Shown in pieces: positions 52,709 to 61,921 of a stretch of 64,000 nucleotides of DNA (positions within the stretch are counted from its first letter, which is position 1; the number at the start of each line of letters is the position of its first letter). This DNA comes from Chloroflexi bacterium OLB14 (GTDB lineage: Bacteria; Chloroflexota; Anaerolineae; Anaerolineales; Villigracilaceae), in NCBI GenBank assembly GCA_001567105.1, contig LMZR01000014.1, forward strand, positions 1 to 64,000, given 5' to 3'. Below the pieces are notes generated by a model. The model was not told where the DNA came from. It was given only the letters and a program-made list of their open reading frames with translations, and did no database searches. The translations under genes were made by a program, and so were the position numbers.

Positions 52709-53539
52709 TTATTCATCAAATAAATATGTGGCTTCGGAATAAAGTCGCACGCCTTTTTTCTTGACTCGTTCATCAATCCATTTTTTTAGATACTCTCTTT
52801 TATATTCAATTGGTTTGCCGCTGGAAAGTTCGTGCAAGGGATAATTCAAATGCAAGGCACGCGGCGAAGCAGTGAAGCGGGTAATGCCTGTTGGCAAAAC
52901 AATATTTTGACCAGCAAGTTTTAACAAGGTGCGAATTTTGAATTGCGGGAAAATAATTAAGGCAGTTAAATCTTTATGAATTTCTCGAAACGAATCAATC
53001 AAAGTTTGACTCGTTCTATCCAACGAAGCGCGTGTTTTATAAGCATCTACAATGGTGTGCAATGTTTGGATGTGAGCGGGTAAATCTGCGGGGTCTTCTT
53101 GCAATAAATATAACTTACCATCTGGAAAACGCACATTCACAGATTTAAACTTGGGGGCATCAATAGATTTTCTTGAATCTACTCTAACAACTTTCATGCC
53201 TTTAATTTTTTTCAAAGCACTCATCAAAGTTTTTGGGTTCATGCCCCATAAAATATGATTCCACGTTTGCAAATTTACATTTGGATCGTTAGGTTGCACC
53301 ACTTGCGCCACAATGTGCGGAAATTCCATCTCCATTAACGAGGTGACACGATTCGCTCCATCCAAAACCATATACCGATTTGAGCCGTCTGTTAATGGCA
53401 TCACAATTGGCGGGTTGCGGATAATTCCTGCGGCGCGCAATTTTTCAATTAATGGCGCACTGCGTTGCGTATCATGGTCTTCATGCAAAACGACATTTTT
53501 AACTGGCAAAATATCTAAGGTTGGTAAAGTGTTATTCAT
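52709..53539 (-). CDS. SbnI/SerK-like ParB-fold protein, candidate free-serine kinase
   Basis: 276 residues. The ParB-like domain has LHEDHDTQRSAPL (Glu20), GIIRNPPIV and YMVLDGANRVTSL, the pattern of SbnI and archaeal SerK, in which a Glu at this place and the DG-x-(H/N)-R loop act in nucleotide-dependent phosphorylation of L-serine. The C-terminal half (about 110-276) is unlike ParB DNA-binding domains. It begins 10 bases after serC on the same strand, so a role around O-phosphoserine is likely by context. DNA binding, as in ParB or the SbnI regulator role, cannot be excluded. Confidence 0.6.
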   Translation of the reverse strand: MNNTLPTLDILPVKNVVLHEDHDTQRSAPLIEKLRAAGIIRNPPIVMPLTDGSNRYMVLDGANRVTSLMEMEFPHIVAQVVQPNDPNVNLQTWNHILWGMNPKTLMSALKKIKGMKVVRVDSRKSIDAPKFKSVNVRFPDGKLYLLQEDPADLPAHIQTLHTIVDAYKTRASLDRTSQTLIDSFREIHKDLTALIIFPQFKIRTLLKLAGQNIVLPTGITRFTASPRALHLNYPLHELSSGKPIEYKREYLKKWIDERVKKKGVRLYSEATYLFDE

Positions 53540-53549
53540 TAATTATCAA

Positions 53550-54641
53550 TTACCCATTCACGCGCTGAAATTCTTTCAAAAACTTCACTAACTCACTTAC
53601 ACCTTCTAACGTCACCGCATTATATAAAGAAGCACGCATCCCACCCACTGACCTATGACCTTTCAAACCGATAATATTATTTTTCTTGGCTTCTTTGGCA
53701 CATAACTCTTCTAATTCTTCATTCGGCAAGCGAAAAGTAACATTCATCAAAGAACGAAATTCAGGTACGGCATGTCCGCTATAAAAGCCGCCACTTTCAT
53801 CAATTGCTTTATATAACAACTCTGCTTTGGCGCGATTTGTTTTTTCAATCGCACTTAAGCCGCCAATTTTCTTTGCCCATTTGAAAACTAAACCAACCAT
53901 ATAAATTGAAAAACAAGGTGGCGTGTTATACATTGAGCCATTTTGTGCTTGCACTTTGTAATCTAACATCACTGGCAAATTACCAGGCACACGCTCTAAC
54001 ATATCATCACGCACAATCACAACCGTCACGCCTGAAGGTCCAGCATTTTTTTGCGCGCCAGCATATATCAAAGCATATTTTGTCATATCAATTGGGTGAC
54101 TAATAAAATCGGATGACATGTCACAAAACAATGGCACGCCCGCAGGTGGAGTTGGTTCATCAAAAACTTCTACGCCATGAATCGTTTCGTTGGATGTGAA
54201 ATGTAAATACGCCGCTTGTGGGTCAAGTTCTAAATTTTTAGGGAAAGATTTAAACCCATCTGCTTCAGTTGTCCCTGCCACGCGCACATTCCTAATTTTT
54301 TTTGCTTCCTTCACAGCCGCCTTCCCCCAAGTGCCGTTCACAATATAATCAGCAGATAAACTGGCAGGTAATAAATTCATCGGCATCATTGTAAATTGCA
54401 ACGTTGCCCCGCCTTGTAAAAACATAATTTTATAATTTGATGGAATGCCAACCAACTCACGTAAATCACTTTCAGCCGATTGAATCACTTCATCATATTC
54501 TTTCGAGCGATGGCTCATCTCCATCACCGACATGCCCGTGCCTTTGAAATCCAATAATTCTGCTTGGGCTTGTTGCAAAACTTCCAACGGCAAGGCACCT
54601 GGTCCCGCATTAAGATTGATTGCTCTTTTTGATTCAGACAT
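53550..54641 (-). CDS. serC: Phosphoserine aminotransferase
   Basis: 363 residues from ATG 54641 (AGGAG upstream). Class V aminotransferase: NAGPGALP near the N-terminus, FLQGGATLQF (PLP phosphate), and Lys198 in YAGAQKNAGPSG, which forms the Schiff base. It converts 3-phosphohydroxypyruvate and glutamate into O-phosphoserine and 2-oxoglutarate. First gene of the unit with the SerK-like protein; serA lies 2 kb away on the other strand. Confidence 0.93.
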   Translation of the reverse strand: MSESKRAINLNAGPGALPLEVLQQAQAELLDFKGTGMSVMEMSHRSKEYDEVIQSAESDLRELVGIPSNYKIMFLQGGATLQFTMMPMNLLPASLSADYIVNGTWGKAAVKEAKKIRNVRVAGTTEADGFKSFPKNLELDPQAAYLHFTSNETIHGVEVFDEPTPPAGVPLFCDMSSDFISHPIDMTKYALIYAGAQKNAGPSGVTVVIVRDDMLERVPGNLPVMLDYKVQAQNGSMYNTPPCFSIYMVGLVFKWAKKIGGLSAIEKTNRAKAELLYKAIDESGGFYSGHAVPEFRSLMNVTFRLPNEELEELCAKEAKKNNIIGLKGHRSVGGMRASLYNAVTLEGVSELVKFLKEFQRVNG

Positions 54642-54666
54642 TGATTTGACTCCTATAAAGATAAAA

Positions 54667-54715
54667 CTCCGCTTCATTACTAGCGGATAATTGATTCTGT
54701 TTCATCAACCTTTTT
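54667..54715. repeat. GCGGATAATTGATTCTGTTTCATCAAC dispersed repeat
   Basis: Copy of the family at 19310-19375, in the leader of serC. Confidence 0.5.
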
Positions 54716-54774
54716 CTTGGCTGATTATACTCACACTTTACAATCAAGTTTGTTTTTTTTCAAAATATCCCAGC

Positions 54775-54808
54775 AATAAAAAAGTGCCTCTGATTATTCA
54801 GAGGCACT
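54775..54808 (-). terminator. Rho-independent terminator of the SLH gene
   Basis: AGTGCCTCTGA and TCAGAGGCACT stem, followed by TTTTTT in the minus direction. Confidence 0.85.
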
Positions 54809-54817
54809 AGATATTTA

Positions 54818-56236
54818 TTACGGCAATGGCAGACCGAACGTTCTTTGGATGAAGACCGCCATTTGGTCACGCGTGACTGGATTTGTTGGACAGTAATTGC
54901 CACTACCACAACCACCTGTGATGCCTTCTGTCGCTAACTGCTTAATCCATGCTGCTGCCCAATAGCTGACGTCTACATCCCCAAAGCCAGTCGAGCCTCC
55001 TACTGCTGGAGGGGTGTAACTGCCACCATGCTCACCACGCAACAGGAAGACTGCCATCTGATCACGTGTCACAATGCCTTCGGGACAGTAGTTCTGTGAG
55101 TCACAGCCACCCGTGATGCCTTCGGCTTTCAATTGCTTGATCCATGCTGCCGCCCAATAGCTAGTATCTACATCGGCAAAGCCAGTGGAACTTCCCACCG
55201 CTGGTGGAGTGTAACTGCCTCCATGGATGCCACGCAAGATGAAGACTGCCATTTGTGCGCGGGTGACAGGTGAGGTAGGACAGTAATTCAATGGAGAAGT
55301 AGAACAACCTCCAGTGATGCCTCCAGCATAGATGCTCTCTACCCATTGCCATGCCCAATAGTTGGTGGGTACATCTTGGAAGGTGGCAGTGTCTATCTTA
55401 TTGTCAACAGTGATAGTGAAATTCTTATCGAAGGTATTGCTACCGCTATCAGTAGTGCGGATGCAAATGCTGTAACTGCTCTTGGTTTCGTAATCAAAGA
55501 CAGCGTCCGTCTGCAACTGATTGCTACTGATTTGGAAAGAAGCATCATCTACACCAGAGGTTGTGCAGGTGAATGAATAAGTGAAGGTTTCGCCAGCATC
55601 TGGGTCGGTGCTGGTGAGTGTGCCAACCAATGTGCCACTGGGTTGGTTCTCTTCCACGCTGTTGTCACTTAGCGAAATGTCTGTAGGTGGGTCATTGACA
55701 AACTTCATCACTGTGGCTTTGTAGGAGTTAGCGTCATCCTGATATGCCACATAAGGTGTGCCATTATACACAGCGAAGGAGGGGTAGTATGCTTTCCCCG
55801 CAGAGAAGCCAGCGGAGCCAACATTTACCCAGTTTGTTCCATCGAACTTCATCACTGTGGCTTTGTAGGAGTTGGCAGCATCTTGATATGCCACATAGGG
55901 TGTGCCGTTATACACAACGAGGGAGGTGTAGCATGCTCCCCCCGCAGAGAAGCCAGCGGAACCAACATTTACCCAGTTTGTTCCATCGAACGCCATCACA
56001 GTGGCTTTGTTGGAGTTGGCATTGTCCATATATGCTACATAGGGTGTGCCGTTATACACGGCAAGGGAGGGGTAGTTTGCCCACCCCGCAGAGAAGCCTG
56101 CTGTGCCAACGTTCTCCCAACTCCCAGCGGCATATACACTGAATACCTGCATCACCAGCAAAGAAAACAATAACAATAGCGCAGTAGCAGGTTTGAATAA
56201 AAACTTTCTTACTTTTGCTTTGGGTTTGTCTTCCAT
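54818..56236 (-). CDS. SLH-anchored surface protein with tandem propeller-like and cadherin-like domains
   Basis: 472 residues: signal peptide, three tandem repeats of about 50 residues (VGSAGFSAG, YNGTPYVAYQDDANSYKATVMKF), a cadherin-like domain (about 185-280; ISLSDNSVEENQPSGTLVGTLTSTDPDAGETFTYSF) and three SLH domains (about 285-470; FADVDTSYWAAAWIKQLKAEGITGGC). SLH domains bind secondary cell-wall polymers, so the protein is a surface-layer component. Cys pairs in the SLH part may be disulfides. Its base composition looks richer in G+C than neighbouring genes. Confidence 0.9.
   Translation of the reverse strand: MEDKPKAKVRKFLFKPATALLLLFSLLVMQVFSVYAAGSWENVGTAGFSAGWANYPSLAVYNGTPYVAYMDNANSNKATVMAFDGTNWVNVGSAGFSAGGACYTSLVVYNGTPYVAYQDAANSYKATVMKFDGTNWVNVGSAGFSAGKAYYPSFAVYNGTPYVAYQDDANSYKATVMKFVNDPPTDISLSDNSVEENQPSGTLVGTLTSTDPDAGETFTYSFTCTTSGVDDASFQISSNQLQTDAVFDYETKSSYSICIRTTDSGSNTFDKNFTITVDNKIDTATFQDVPTNYWAWQWVESIYAGGITGGCSTSPLNYCPTSPVTRAQMAVFILRGIHGGSYTPPAVGSSTGFADVDTSYWAAAWIKQLKAEGITGGCDSQNYCPEGIVTRDQMAVFLLRGEHGGSYTPPAVGGSTGFGDVDVSYWAAAWIKQLATEGITGGCGSGNYCPTNPVTRDQMAVFIQRTFGLPLP
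55693..56140 (-). repeat. Tandem in-gene repeats of about 153 bases (three units)
   Basis: Three units encode the propeller-like blades of the SLH protein (GTNWVNVGSAGFSAG). They differ by about 10-15% and lie in frame. Confidence 0.7.
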
Positions 56237-56627
56237 GATATTCTCCTTTAGGTTTGTAGAATAAAATGATGCAATATTTAATTGTCAATGGCTGAGGTGC
56301 GGATAAAGTATAAAAATTATATACCAACTGATGATAAAAAAACTAGCAGGAAATATGTACTATGGTTACTCATTACAACAAACAAGCACAAATCTATTAG
56401 TTGGCTTATATCCGCATGATAAAATTAGGTTTATAAAAAACAATCCCGTAGGGATGATACGATTATAGAAAATAGGATATAAAAAATAAATCCCGTAGGG
56501 ATGACAGAGAAATTAAAACCTATGACACCCATTTCGACATGGCTCAATGTAACACCTTCGGGGTTTGCATATCACCTTATTAGTTCTATAAAAATATCAC
56601 TCCTTCGGAGTTAATAAGGACACTTTC
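56237..56627. other. Intergenic region before serA
   Basis: 391 bases without a gene; mostly AT-rich sequence and the composite palindrome array at 56440-56615. Confidence 0.6.
56440..56615. repeat. Composite palindrome array, copy 4
   Basis: Modules ATCCCGTAGGGATGAT, ATCCCGTAGGGATGAC, AACACCTTCGGGGTTT and ACTCCTTCGGAGTT with GATTATAGAAAAT spacer. Ends about 12 bases before serA, so part of it lies in the serA leader. Confidence 0.7.
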
Positions 56628-57533
56628 ATGAAAATCATCATCTGTGACAAATTAGAAAATGAATACATCGAACAAATGCGTTCAGCAGGTTTGACTGTGG
56701 ATGTACGAGACGACATCTCAGCCGAAGAATTGTTAACTACTTTGCCAAATTATGATGGCATGGTGGTCAGGTCGAGGACGAAGGTAAGAAAAAATTTGAT
56801 AGATGCATGTCCCAACTTGAAAGTCATAGTAAGAGGCGGTGTGGGTCTCGATACAATTGACTATGAATATGCTCAATCCAAAAATATCAAAGTGATGAAT
56901 ACGCCGTTAGCCAGTTCAATCTCCGTAGCAGAATTGGCAATCGGATATATGTTTATGTTAGCACGTTCATTATATAAAGCCAGTGCTTCGATGAAAGCCG
57001 AAAAATGGGATAAGAAAAGTTTTGAAGGTGATGAAATTGGTGGAAAAACTTTAGGGCTGATTGGGATTGGAAATATCGGCAAAGAAGTTGCGAAACGTGC
57101 TAACGCTTTAGGTATGAGCGTGATTGCGTATGACCCGTATGTAAAAGAAGTTGAAGGAATTAAATTATTGGGTTTAGATGAATTGCTGGTGAATGCAGAT
57201 TACATCAGTTTGCATTTACCAAAGACAAATGAATCAGCCAATATGATTAGCACGAGTCAATTTGCGAAAATGAAACAAGGCGTGCGCATTATCAACTGTG
57301 CGCGTGGGGGAATCATTGATGAAAATGCTTTATACGATGCTTTAGTGAGTGGCAAAGTTTCAGGTGCGGCATTAGATGTGTTTGCCGAAGAACCTCCAAC
57401 TGATTGGAAGTTATCCAAACTAGAAAACGTGATTGCATCACCGCACATTGGCGCAGGCACAAAAGAAGCTCAAGCCCGAATCGGCGCGGAAGTGGCAGAG
57501 AAGATGATTGCTTTTGCGAAAGAAAATTCATAA
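56628..57533 (+). CDS. serA: D-3-phosphoglycerate dehydrogenase (short form, no ACT domain)
   Basis: 301 residues. Family features: NAD loop GLIGIGNIGKEVAKRA, catalytic Arg in RGGVGLDTIDY, NCARGGIIDENAL and His in SPHIGAGTKEAQ. The length and missing C-terminal ACT domain make it the short, serine-insensitive form; other hydroxyacid dehydrogenases of this family are possible. With serC across the intergenic region it gives the first two steps of serine synthesis. Confidence 0.85.
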   Translation: MKIIICDKLENEYIEQMRSAGLTVDVRDDISAEELLTTLPNYDGMVVRSRTKVRKNLIDACPNLKVIVRGGVGLDTIDYEYAQSKNIKVMNTPLASSISVAELAIGYMFMLARSLYKASASMKAEKWDKKSFEGDEIGGKTLGLIGIGNIGKEVAKRANALGMSVIAYDPYVKEVEGIKLLGLDELLVNADYISLHLPKTNESANMISTSQFAKMKQGVRIINCARGGIIDENALYDALVSGKVSGAALDVFAEEPPTDWKLSKLENVIASPHIGAGTKEAQARIGAEVAEKMIAFAKENS

Positions 57534-57745
57534 CTCAAGTTGCTACTTTGAAGCAAACAAAGAGTGTGTCACCCTGAGAAACTGTTTAATAAGTGGCTTC
57601 AAATCTTTTTAGCCACGAATTTCGCGAATTTACGTGGATTTTTCCTTTTCAAACCTCAAACCTTTATGATCTTTGAGGAAGCAATTTTCAGCAACCAAAG
57701 GGCTCTGGCACAATTCGGTAGAGGTGCTTCGGGCAAAGGGATTTT

Positions 57746-58219
57746 TTATTTATGTTTTCTATGAAATGGAATCATCATCAAAAAGCCTAGGGCAATAATT
57801 CCTTGCCCAATCAAAACGCCTGTGGCTTGCCATGCTCCAAAATATGGCACTTGTGGAAATGGATGTGAGCCCATGCCAAAAATATCTGCTAAGCCTGCAA
57901 AGGTGCAAAAAACAAAACCAGTGGAAACGAGGCGAGAGCCGATGTCAGATGTAATGGTACGTTCAAGATTCCACCATAAAGCATGAAGAGCAAGGTATCC
58001 GCCAAGGCACATCATAAGTAAGCCCAATAAGAAAACCACAATTTGTATAAAACCAACTACTGGGCTACGGTCTAAGCCGAATAAATCAGGTTTGGCACCA
58101 ATGGCAAAAATCAGCAAGCCAACCCAAGCGAAACCTAAGCCAACGCGTGTGCGAGGTGCAACAGCATCATCTATATTGGGAGATGTTTGTACAGGAGTTG
58201 AAGCAGGTAGGTTAGCCAT
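57746..58219 (-). CDS. Hypothetical membrane protein
   Basis: 157 residues, four membrane segments after a Pro/Thr-rich N-terminus. No family recognised. Its start lies next to a TTACGATTTACGATTA repeat. Confidence 0.6.
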   Translation of the reverse strand: MANLPASTPVQTSPNIDDAVAPRTRVGLGFAWVGLLIFAIGAKPDLFGLDRSPVVGFIQIVVFLLGLLMMCLGGYLALHALWWNLERTITSDIGSRLVSTGFVFCTFAGLADIFGMGSHPFPQVPYFGAWQATGVLIGQGIIALGFLMMIPFHRKHK

Positions 58220-58223
58220 TTCA

Positions 58224-58256
58224 ATTTACGATTTTTGAGTTACGATTTACGATTAA
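58224..58256. repeat. TTTACGATTTTTGAGTTACGATTTACGATT repeat
   Basis: Three imperfect copies of (T)TTACGATT between genes; same type as the inserts in priA and sbcC. Confidence 0.5.
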
Positions 58257-59338
58257 GGTAAGTCACGTTTTAATCGTGTCAGCCAGTTATTGCCTAAAAT
58301 ATTTTCAATATCGGTTTCATTATATCCGCGCTGAGATAATAAGGGGGCAAGTTTTTGAAAGTCGGCAACGGATTCGATTTCAGGTGGTACAGATTGTAAA
58401 CCAAAGCCTCCATCAAAATCTGAGCCAATCCCTACATGTTTTGAGTTGCCTGCAATCTGGCAAACATGATCAATGTGATTAACCAATGTTTGCAATGGGA
58501 CTTCAGCACGTGAGTGGCCTTTATCTCTTAGCCAGCCAACTTTTAGATAAGTATTAAATGGGACAACACCCACCACGCCATCATGTTCGATAATGCCTTC
58601 GATGATTCTATCTGTGAAGTGACGATTCGTATTTGAATTGGGCATGAGTGCTGAACAATTGGCATGAGTGCCTACAATTGGACCTTCGTAGATATCAAGT
58701 GCTTCGATGGCGGCAAGTTCGTCCATGTGACTTAAATCTAAGCTGAAGTTGAAATCTGCCATAGCAGATAATAACTTTTTACCATCGCTCGTTAGTGGAC
58801 CTGGTTCTTTCCAGCCGCCACAATAGCGTGTGCCAACCCAAGCAGGTCCAATTAAGCGCACGCCTAGGTTGTGCCATTCTTCTAATTCGGATAAATTGCG
58901 AATACCTTCTGCGCCTTCCATGAGGATGACCATGCCGACGGGATGTTCGGATGAGGCTGAAGTTCGATGGTCAAGCAACAGGTTGAGGTCAGCTTTTGAG
59001 GCGATGATGCGGAATTTATCTGGCATGGTATCTGTCATGCGTTGGTAAACATCCACTTGATTTTTATATAGCCGATGAGCTTCATCAAAATTTTTATAAA
59101 CTTGTGATTCGCTTTTGTGTGTGCTAAAACGAATGGGTGTAGCAAAAAGTGTTGAAAAAATGATGGCTACATTTCCGCGTTGATATTCTTCCCAGCTGAT
59201 TAATGTATCTCCATTTTCTTGAACAGTTGTACTATTAATTTCGAGTTGACGTGTTTCTTGAATGGAGCGAGTGTAATCTCGTCCATATGTGAGCATGTTG
59301 TAGGCAATGTCGGCGTGAGCATCTACGATTAAATTCAT
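58253..59338 (-). CDS. Membrane dipeptidase (peptidase M19)
   Basis: 361 residues from ATG 59338. Zinc ligands: VDAHADIAYNM (HxD), LMEGAEGI (bridging Glu), THANCSALMP (His) and GIGSDFDGG (Asp), as in renal dipeptidase homologs. It hydrolyses dipeptides and some beta-lactams. The ATG sits just after the rpsA terminator and has no clear Shine-Dalgarno sequence. Confidence 0.9.
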   Translation of the reverse strand: MNLIVDAHADIAYNMLTYGRDYTRSIQETRQLEINSTTVQENGDTLISWEEYQRGNVAIIFSTLFATPIRFSTHKSESQVYKNFDEAHRLYKNQVDVYQRMTDTMPDKFRIIASKADLNLLLDHRTSASSEHPVGMVILMEGAEGIRNLSELEEWHNLGVRLIGPAWVGTRYCGGWKEPGPLTSDGKKLLSAMADFNFSLDLSHMDELAAIEALDIYEGPIVGTHANCSALMPNSNTNRHFTDRIIEGIIEHDGVVGVVPFNTYLKVGWLRDKGHSRAEVPLQTLVNHIDHVCQIAGNSKHVGIGSDFDGGFGLQSVPPEIESVADFQKLAPLLSQRGYNETDIENILGNNWLTRLKRDLP

Positions 59339-59344
59339 GTTATC

Positions 59345-59370
59345 AAAAAAACGCACCTTGCGGTGCGTTC
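59345..59370 (-). terminator. Rho-independent terminator of rpsA
   Basis: AACGCACC-GCAA-GGTGCGTT stem followed by TTTTTT in the minus direction. Confidence 0.85.
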
Positions 59371-59376
59371 TCCTTT

Positions 59377-60585
59377 TTATTCTTCATCTTGCGAGTTGAA
59401 TTCTTGTGTTAGCAATTTGAAGTCTTTATCTGCAAAGGCAGCTGAATCTACTTTGCGTAAACTGAGGCCAATGCGGTGTTGATCTGGTTCAATGCGAATG
59501 ATGCGTAGTGTTTTAACATCACCTTCTTTGAGAACTTCTTTAGGGTGTTCAACACGGTTTTCGCTCAATTCAGAGATATGGATTAGTCCTTCAAGGTCAC
59601 CTTCAAGGCGGGCAAAGGCGCCGAATTTGGTTAAGCGTGTGATGACGCCTTCAACCAATTGCCCAACGCTGAATTTTTCCATGCGGTTTTTCCATGGATC
59701 ATCTTGCAAGGCGCGGATGGATAAACCAATGCGCTTCTTTTCATGGTCAATGTTGATGACTTTTACTTGAATTTCTTGCCCAACTTCTAATACATCTTTA
59801 GGGTGTGTGATGTGGTCGTATGAAATTTCAGACAGGTGCACTAAGCCATCAGCGCCGTTGATGTTGATGAAGGCGCCAAAATCTGCTAAGCTAGTAACAC
59901 GCCCTGTATAGGCTTTGCCTTCTTCAAGTTCGCTCATTACTCTATCCCGAACTGAAGAGCGTGATTCTGTACTGGCAGCTCGTTCTGAAAGAATCAAACG
60001 GTGGCGTTCACGGTCAACTTCAATGATGCGCACTGAAATAGGTTGCCCAACCATTTTTTGCCAGCGTTGTTCAGGTTTATCACCTGTAGATTGTGCGCGA
60101 CGTGCAGCGCTCACTTGTGATGATGGAATAAAACCACGCAAACTTCCAATGGCAGCAATTAAACCGCCTTTATTAAAGCCGATAATTTTTGTATCTACTA
60201 CAACTTCATCGGCAATCATTTTATCTATATTTTCCCATGTCATCTGCTCAAGGGCACGCTTTAAGGAAAGTACAACATTGCCATTGTCATCTTCTGGGTT
60301 AACTACAAAAACATCAATCTCTTGCCCAACCTGTAATGCGTCGCGTTCTTCTTGAGTTAGTTGTTCTAACTCACGACCTGCAACTACACCTTCAGATTTC
60401 GCACCAATACTGATGAGAATTTGATTTGGCGAAATACTGGCTATTGTCCCTTTACGGATTTCACCTGCTTGGGGAAGATCAATATTTAACGATTCGTTTG
60501 CTAACAATGCCTCCATAGATTGATTGTTGGCTTGATCTCCCTGCGCATTTGTTTGCCCGCTCAGGGTTTCGTTTTCATTATTCAC
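59377..60585 (-). CDS. rpsA: 30S ribosomal protein S1 (four S1 domains)
   Basis: 402 residues with four S1 repeats: GTIASISPNQILISIGAKSEGVV, TKIIGFNKGGLIAAIGSLRGFIPSSQ, GRVTSLADFGAFININGADGLVHLSE, GVITRLTKFGAFARLEGDLEGLIHISE. Four domains is the usual number outside Proteobacteria. S1 binds mRNA at the ribosome and helps initiation; its role matters where leaders are absent. Confidence 0.9.
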   Translation of the reverse strand: MNNENETLSGQTNAQGDQANNQSMEALLANESLNIDLPQAGEIRKGTIASISPNQILISIGAKSEGVVAGRELEQLTQEERDALQVGQEIDVFVVNPEDDNGNVVLSLKRALEQMTWENIDKMIADEVVVDTKIIGFNKGGLIAAIGSLRGFIPSSQVSAARRAQSTGDKPEQRWQKMVGQPISVRIIEVDRERHRLILSERAASTESRSSVRDRVMSELEEGKAYTGRVTSLADFGAFININGADGLVHLSEISYDHITHPKDVLEVGQEIQVKVINIDHEKKRIGLSIRALQDDPWKNRMEKFSVGQLVEGVITRLTKFGAFARLEGDLEGLIHISELSENRVEHPKEVLKEGDVKTLRIIRIEPDQHRIGLSLRKVDSAAFADKDFKLLTQEFNSQDEE

Positions 60586-60738
60586 TCGTAATACTCCGAT
60601 TTAACAAAGATGAAAGGATTATACAGGTGAAAGGTGAAGTTGACAAGTGAATTGCACACAGATTATCAGAACAATAAGATGAATATAAATTATTAAAAGT
60701 CAGTAAAATAGAATGGTAACTTCCCTGAACGATTCGAG

Positions 60739-60744
60739 TATAAT
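60739..60744 (+). promoter_or_regulatory. -10 box of the chelatase gene
   Basis: TATAAT 20 bases before the ATG, with GGAG eight bases before it. No clear -35. Confidence 0.5.
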
Positions 60745-60764
60745 CACGGGCTGGAGATATATAA

Positions 60765-61868
60765 ATGCCTGCTATTTTTCCCTTTACAGCAATCGTTGGT
60801 CAAGAAAGAATGAAACGTGCATTGATACTCAATGCAGTAGATACAAGAATCGGTGGCGTGTTGATTCGTGGTGAACGCGGTACAGCAAAATCAACTGCTT
60901 CACGTTCACTTGCCGCCTTATTGCCCAGTGTAAAAGTTGTGCAAGATTGTCGCTTTGGTTGTGACCCTGATAAACCCGCAACTTGGTGTACTGAATGTAA
61001 AGAACGCCATGCTAATGATAAAAAATTACCAACGGCTGAACGAACTACGCCATTTGTAAATCTGCCCGTCTCTGCTACTGAAGATCGCGTGGTAGGAACA
61101 TTGGATATTGAAAAAGCCATCCAAAAAGGTGAACGACATTATGAGCCAGGTGTGTTAGCGGGGGCAAATCGTGGTTTGTTATATATTGATGAAGTTAACT
61201 TACTTGATGATCATGTGGTGGATATTCTTTTAGACTCAGCCGCTATGGGAGTGAACACGGTCGAGCGCGAGGGAATTTCGTTTGCCCATCCAGCCCGCTT
61301 CATTTTAGTGGGGACAATGAATCCTGAAGAAGGCGACCTTCGTCCTCAACTGTTAGATCGTTTTGCTTTGTCGGTAGAAATTGTGGGCATTCGTGATGCG
61401 CGTGAACGCGTGACGATTATGGAAAGAAATTTATCCTACGAAAAAGATGCCGACGCATTTCGCGAACATTGGATGCCTAAAGAAAAAGAACTGTCTGAAA
61501 AAATTGCTAAGGGACGTGAGTTAGTAGATCAAGTCACTCACACTAGCAGAGACTTGTTATCCATCGCGGCACTGACAGCCTCGTTAAATGTTGATGGTCA
61601 CCGAGCAGATTTGGTCATCTTAAAAGCGGCGCGAGCGCAAGCGGCATTTGAAGGGCGCACCAAAATCAACGATCATGATATCGCTTTGGCGGCAGAATTA
61701 GCACTTCCGCATCGTATTAAACGCACACCATTCAACACCGCTGAAATGACTACTGAACAATTGCAAGAACGCATTGAACAATTGGCGGGTCAATCTATGC
61801 CAAGTGATGAATCAGATGAAACATCCGAAAGCGAAAAAAAGGGCGAGTCTGAGGAAAAAAAAACTTAA
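60765..61868 (+). CDS. Mg/Co-chelatase-like AAA+ ATPase domain (N-terminal half of a frameshifted gene)
   Basis: 367 residues as read. Walker A GERGTAKST (36-44), a Cys-rich segment DCRFGCDPD...WCTEC typical of putative cobaltochelatases, Walker B LLYIDEVNLLDD, and a sensor region VGTMNPEEGDLRPQLLDRF. An acidic linker (SDESDETSESEKKGESEEKK) follows. A run of nine A (61855-61863) puts it out of frame with the VWA half; ten (or seven) would continue into PMPQDVF. The restored protein joins the ChlI and ChlD modules. Confidence 0.85.
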   Translation: MPAIFPFTAIVGQERMKRALILNAVDTRIGGVLIRGERGTAKSTASRSLAALLPSVKVVQDCRFGCDPDKPATWCTECKERHANDKKLPTAERTTPFVNLPVSATEDRVVGTLDIEKAIQKGERHYEPGVLAGANRGLLYIDEVNLLDDHVVDILLDSAAMGVNTVEREGISFAHPARFILVGTMNPEEGDLRPQLLDRFALSVEIVGIRDARERVTIMERNLSYEKDADAFREHWMPKEKELSEKIAKGRELVDQVTHTSRDLLSIAALTASLNVDGHRADLVILKAARAQAAFEGRTKINDHDIALAAELALPHRIKRTPFNTAEMTTEQLQERIEQLAGQSMPSDESDETSESEKKGESEEKKT

Positions 61869-61921
61869 AGCTCGAAGATGAAACGTCTGAAGATAGCCCA
61901 CAGACAGGTCAGCCTGAACCG

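Noticed and set aside
52709..53539. A chromosome-partitioning ParB gene
   Set aside because: There is no ParA, no HTH-rich middle domain, and the gene sits behind serC. The motif spacing fits SbnI/SerK better.
55693..56140. A CRISPR-like array of tandem repeats
   Set aside because: The units are about 153 bases, in frame and translated as blades of the SLH protein; there are no spacers.
57564..57764. A 66-codon open frame between serA and the membrane protein gene
   Set aside because: No ribosome site, contains a CCACGAATTTCGCG repeat and overlaps the next gene's end.
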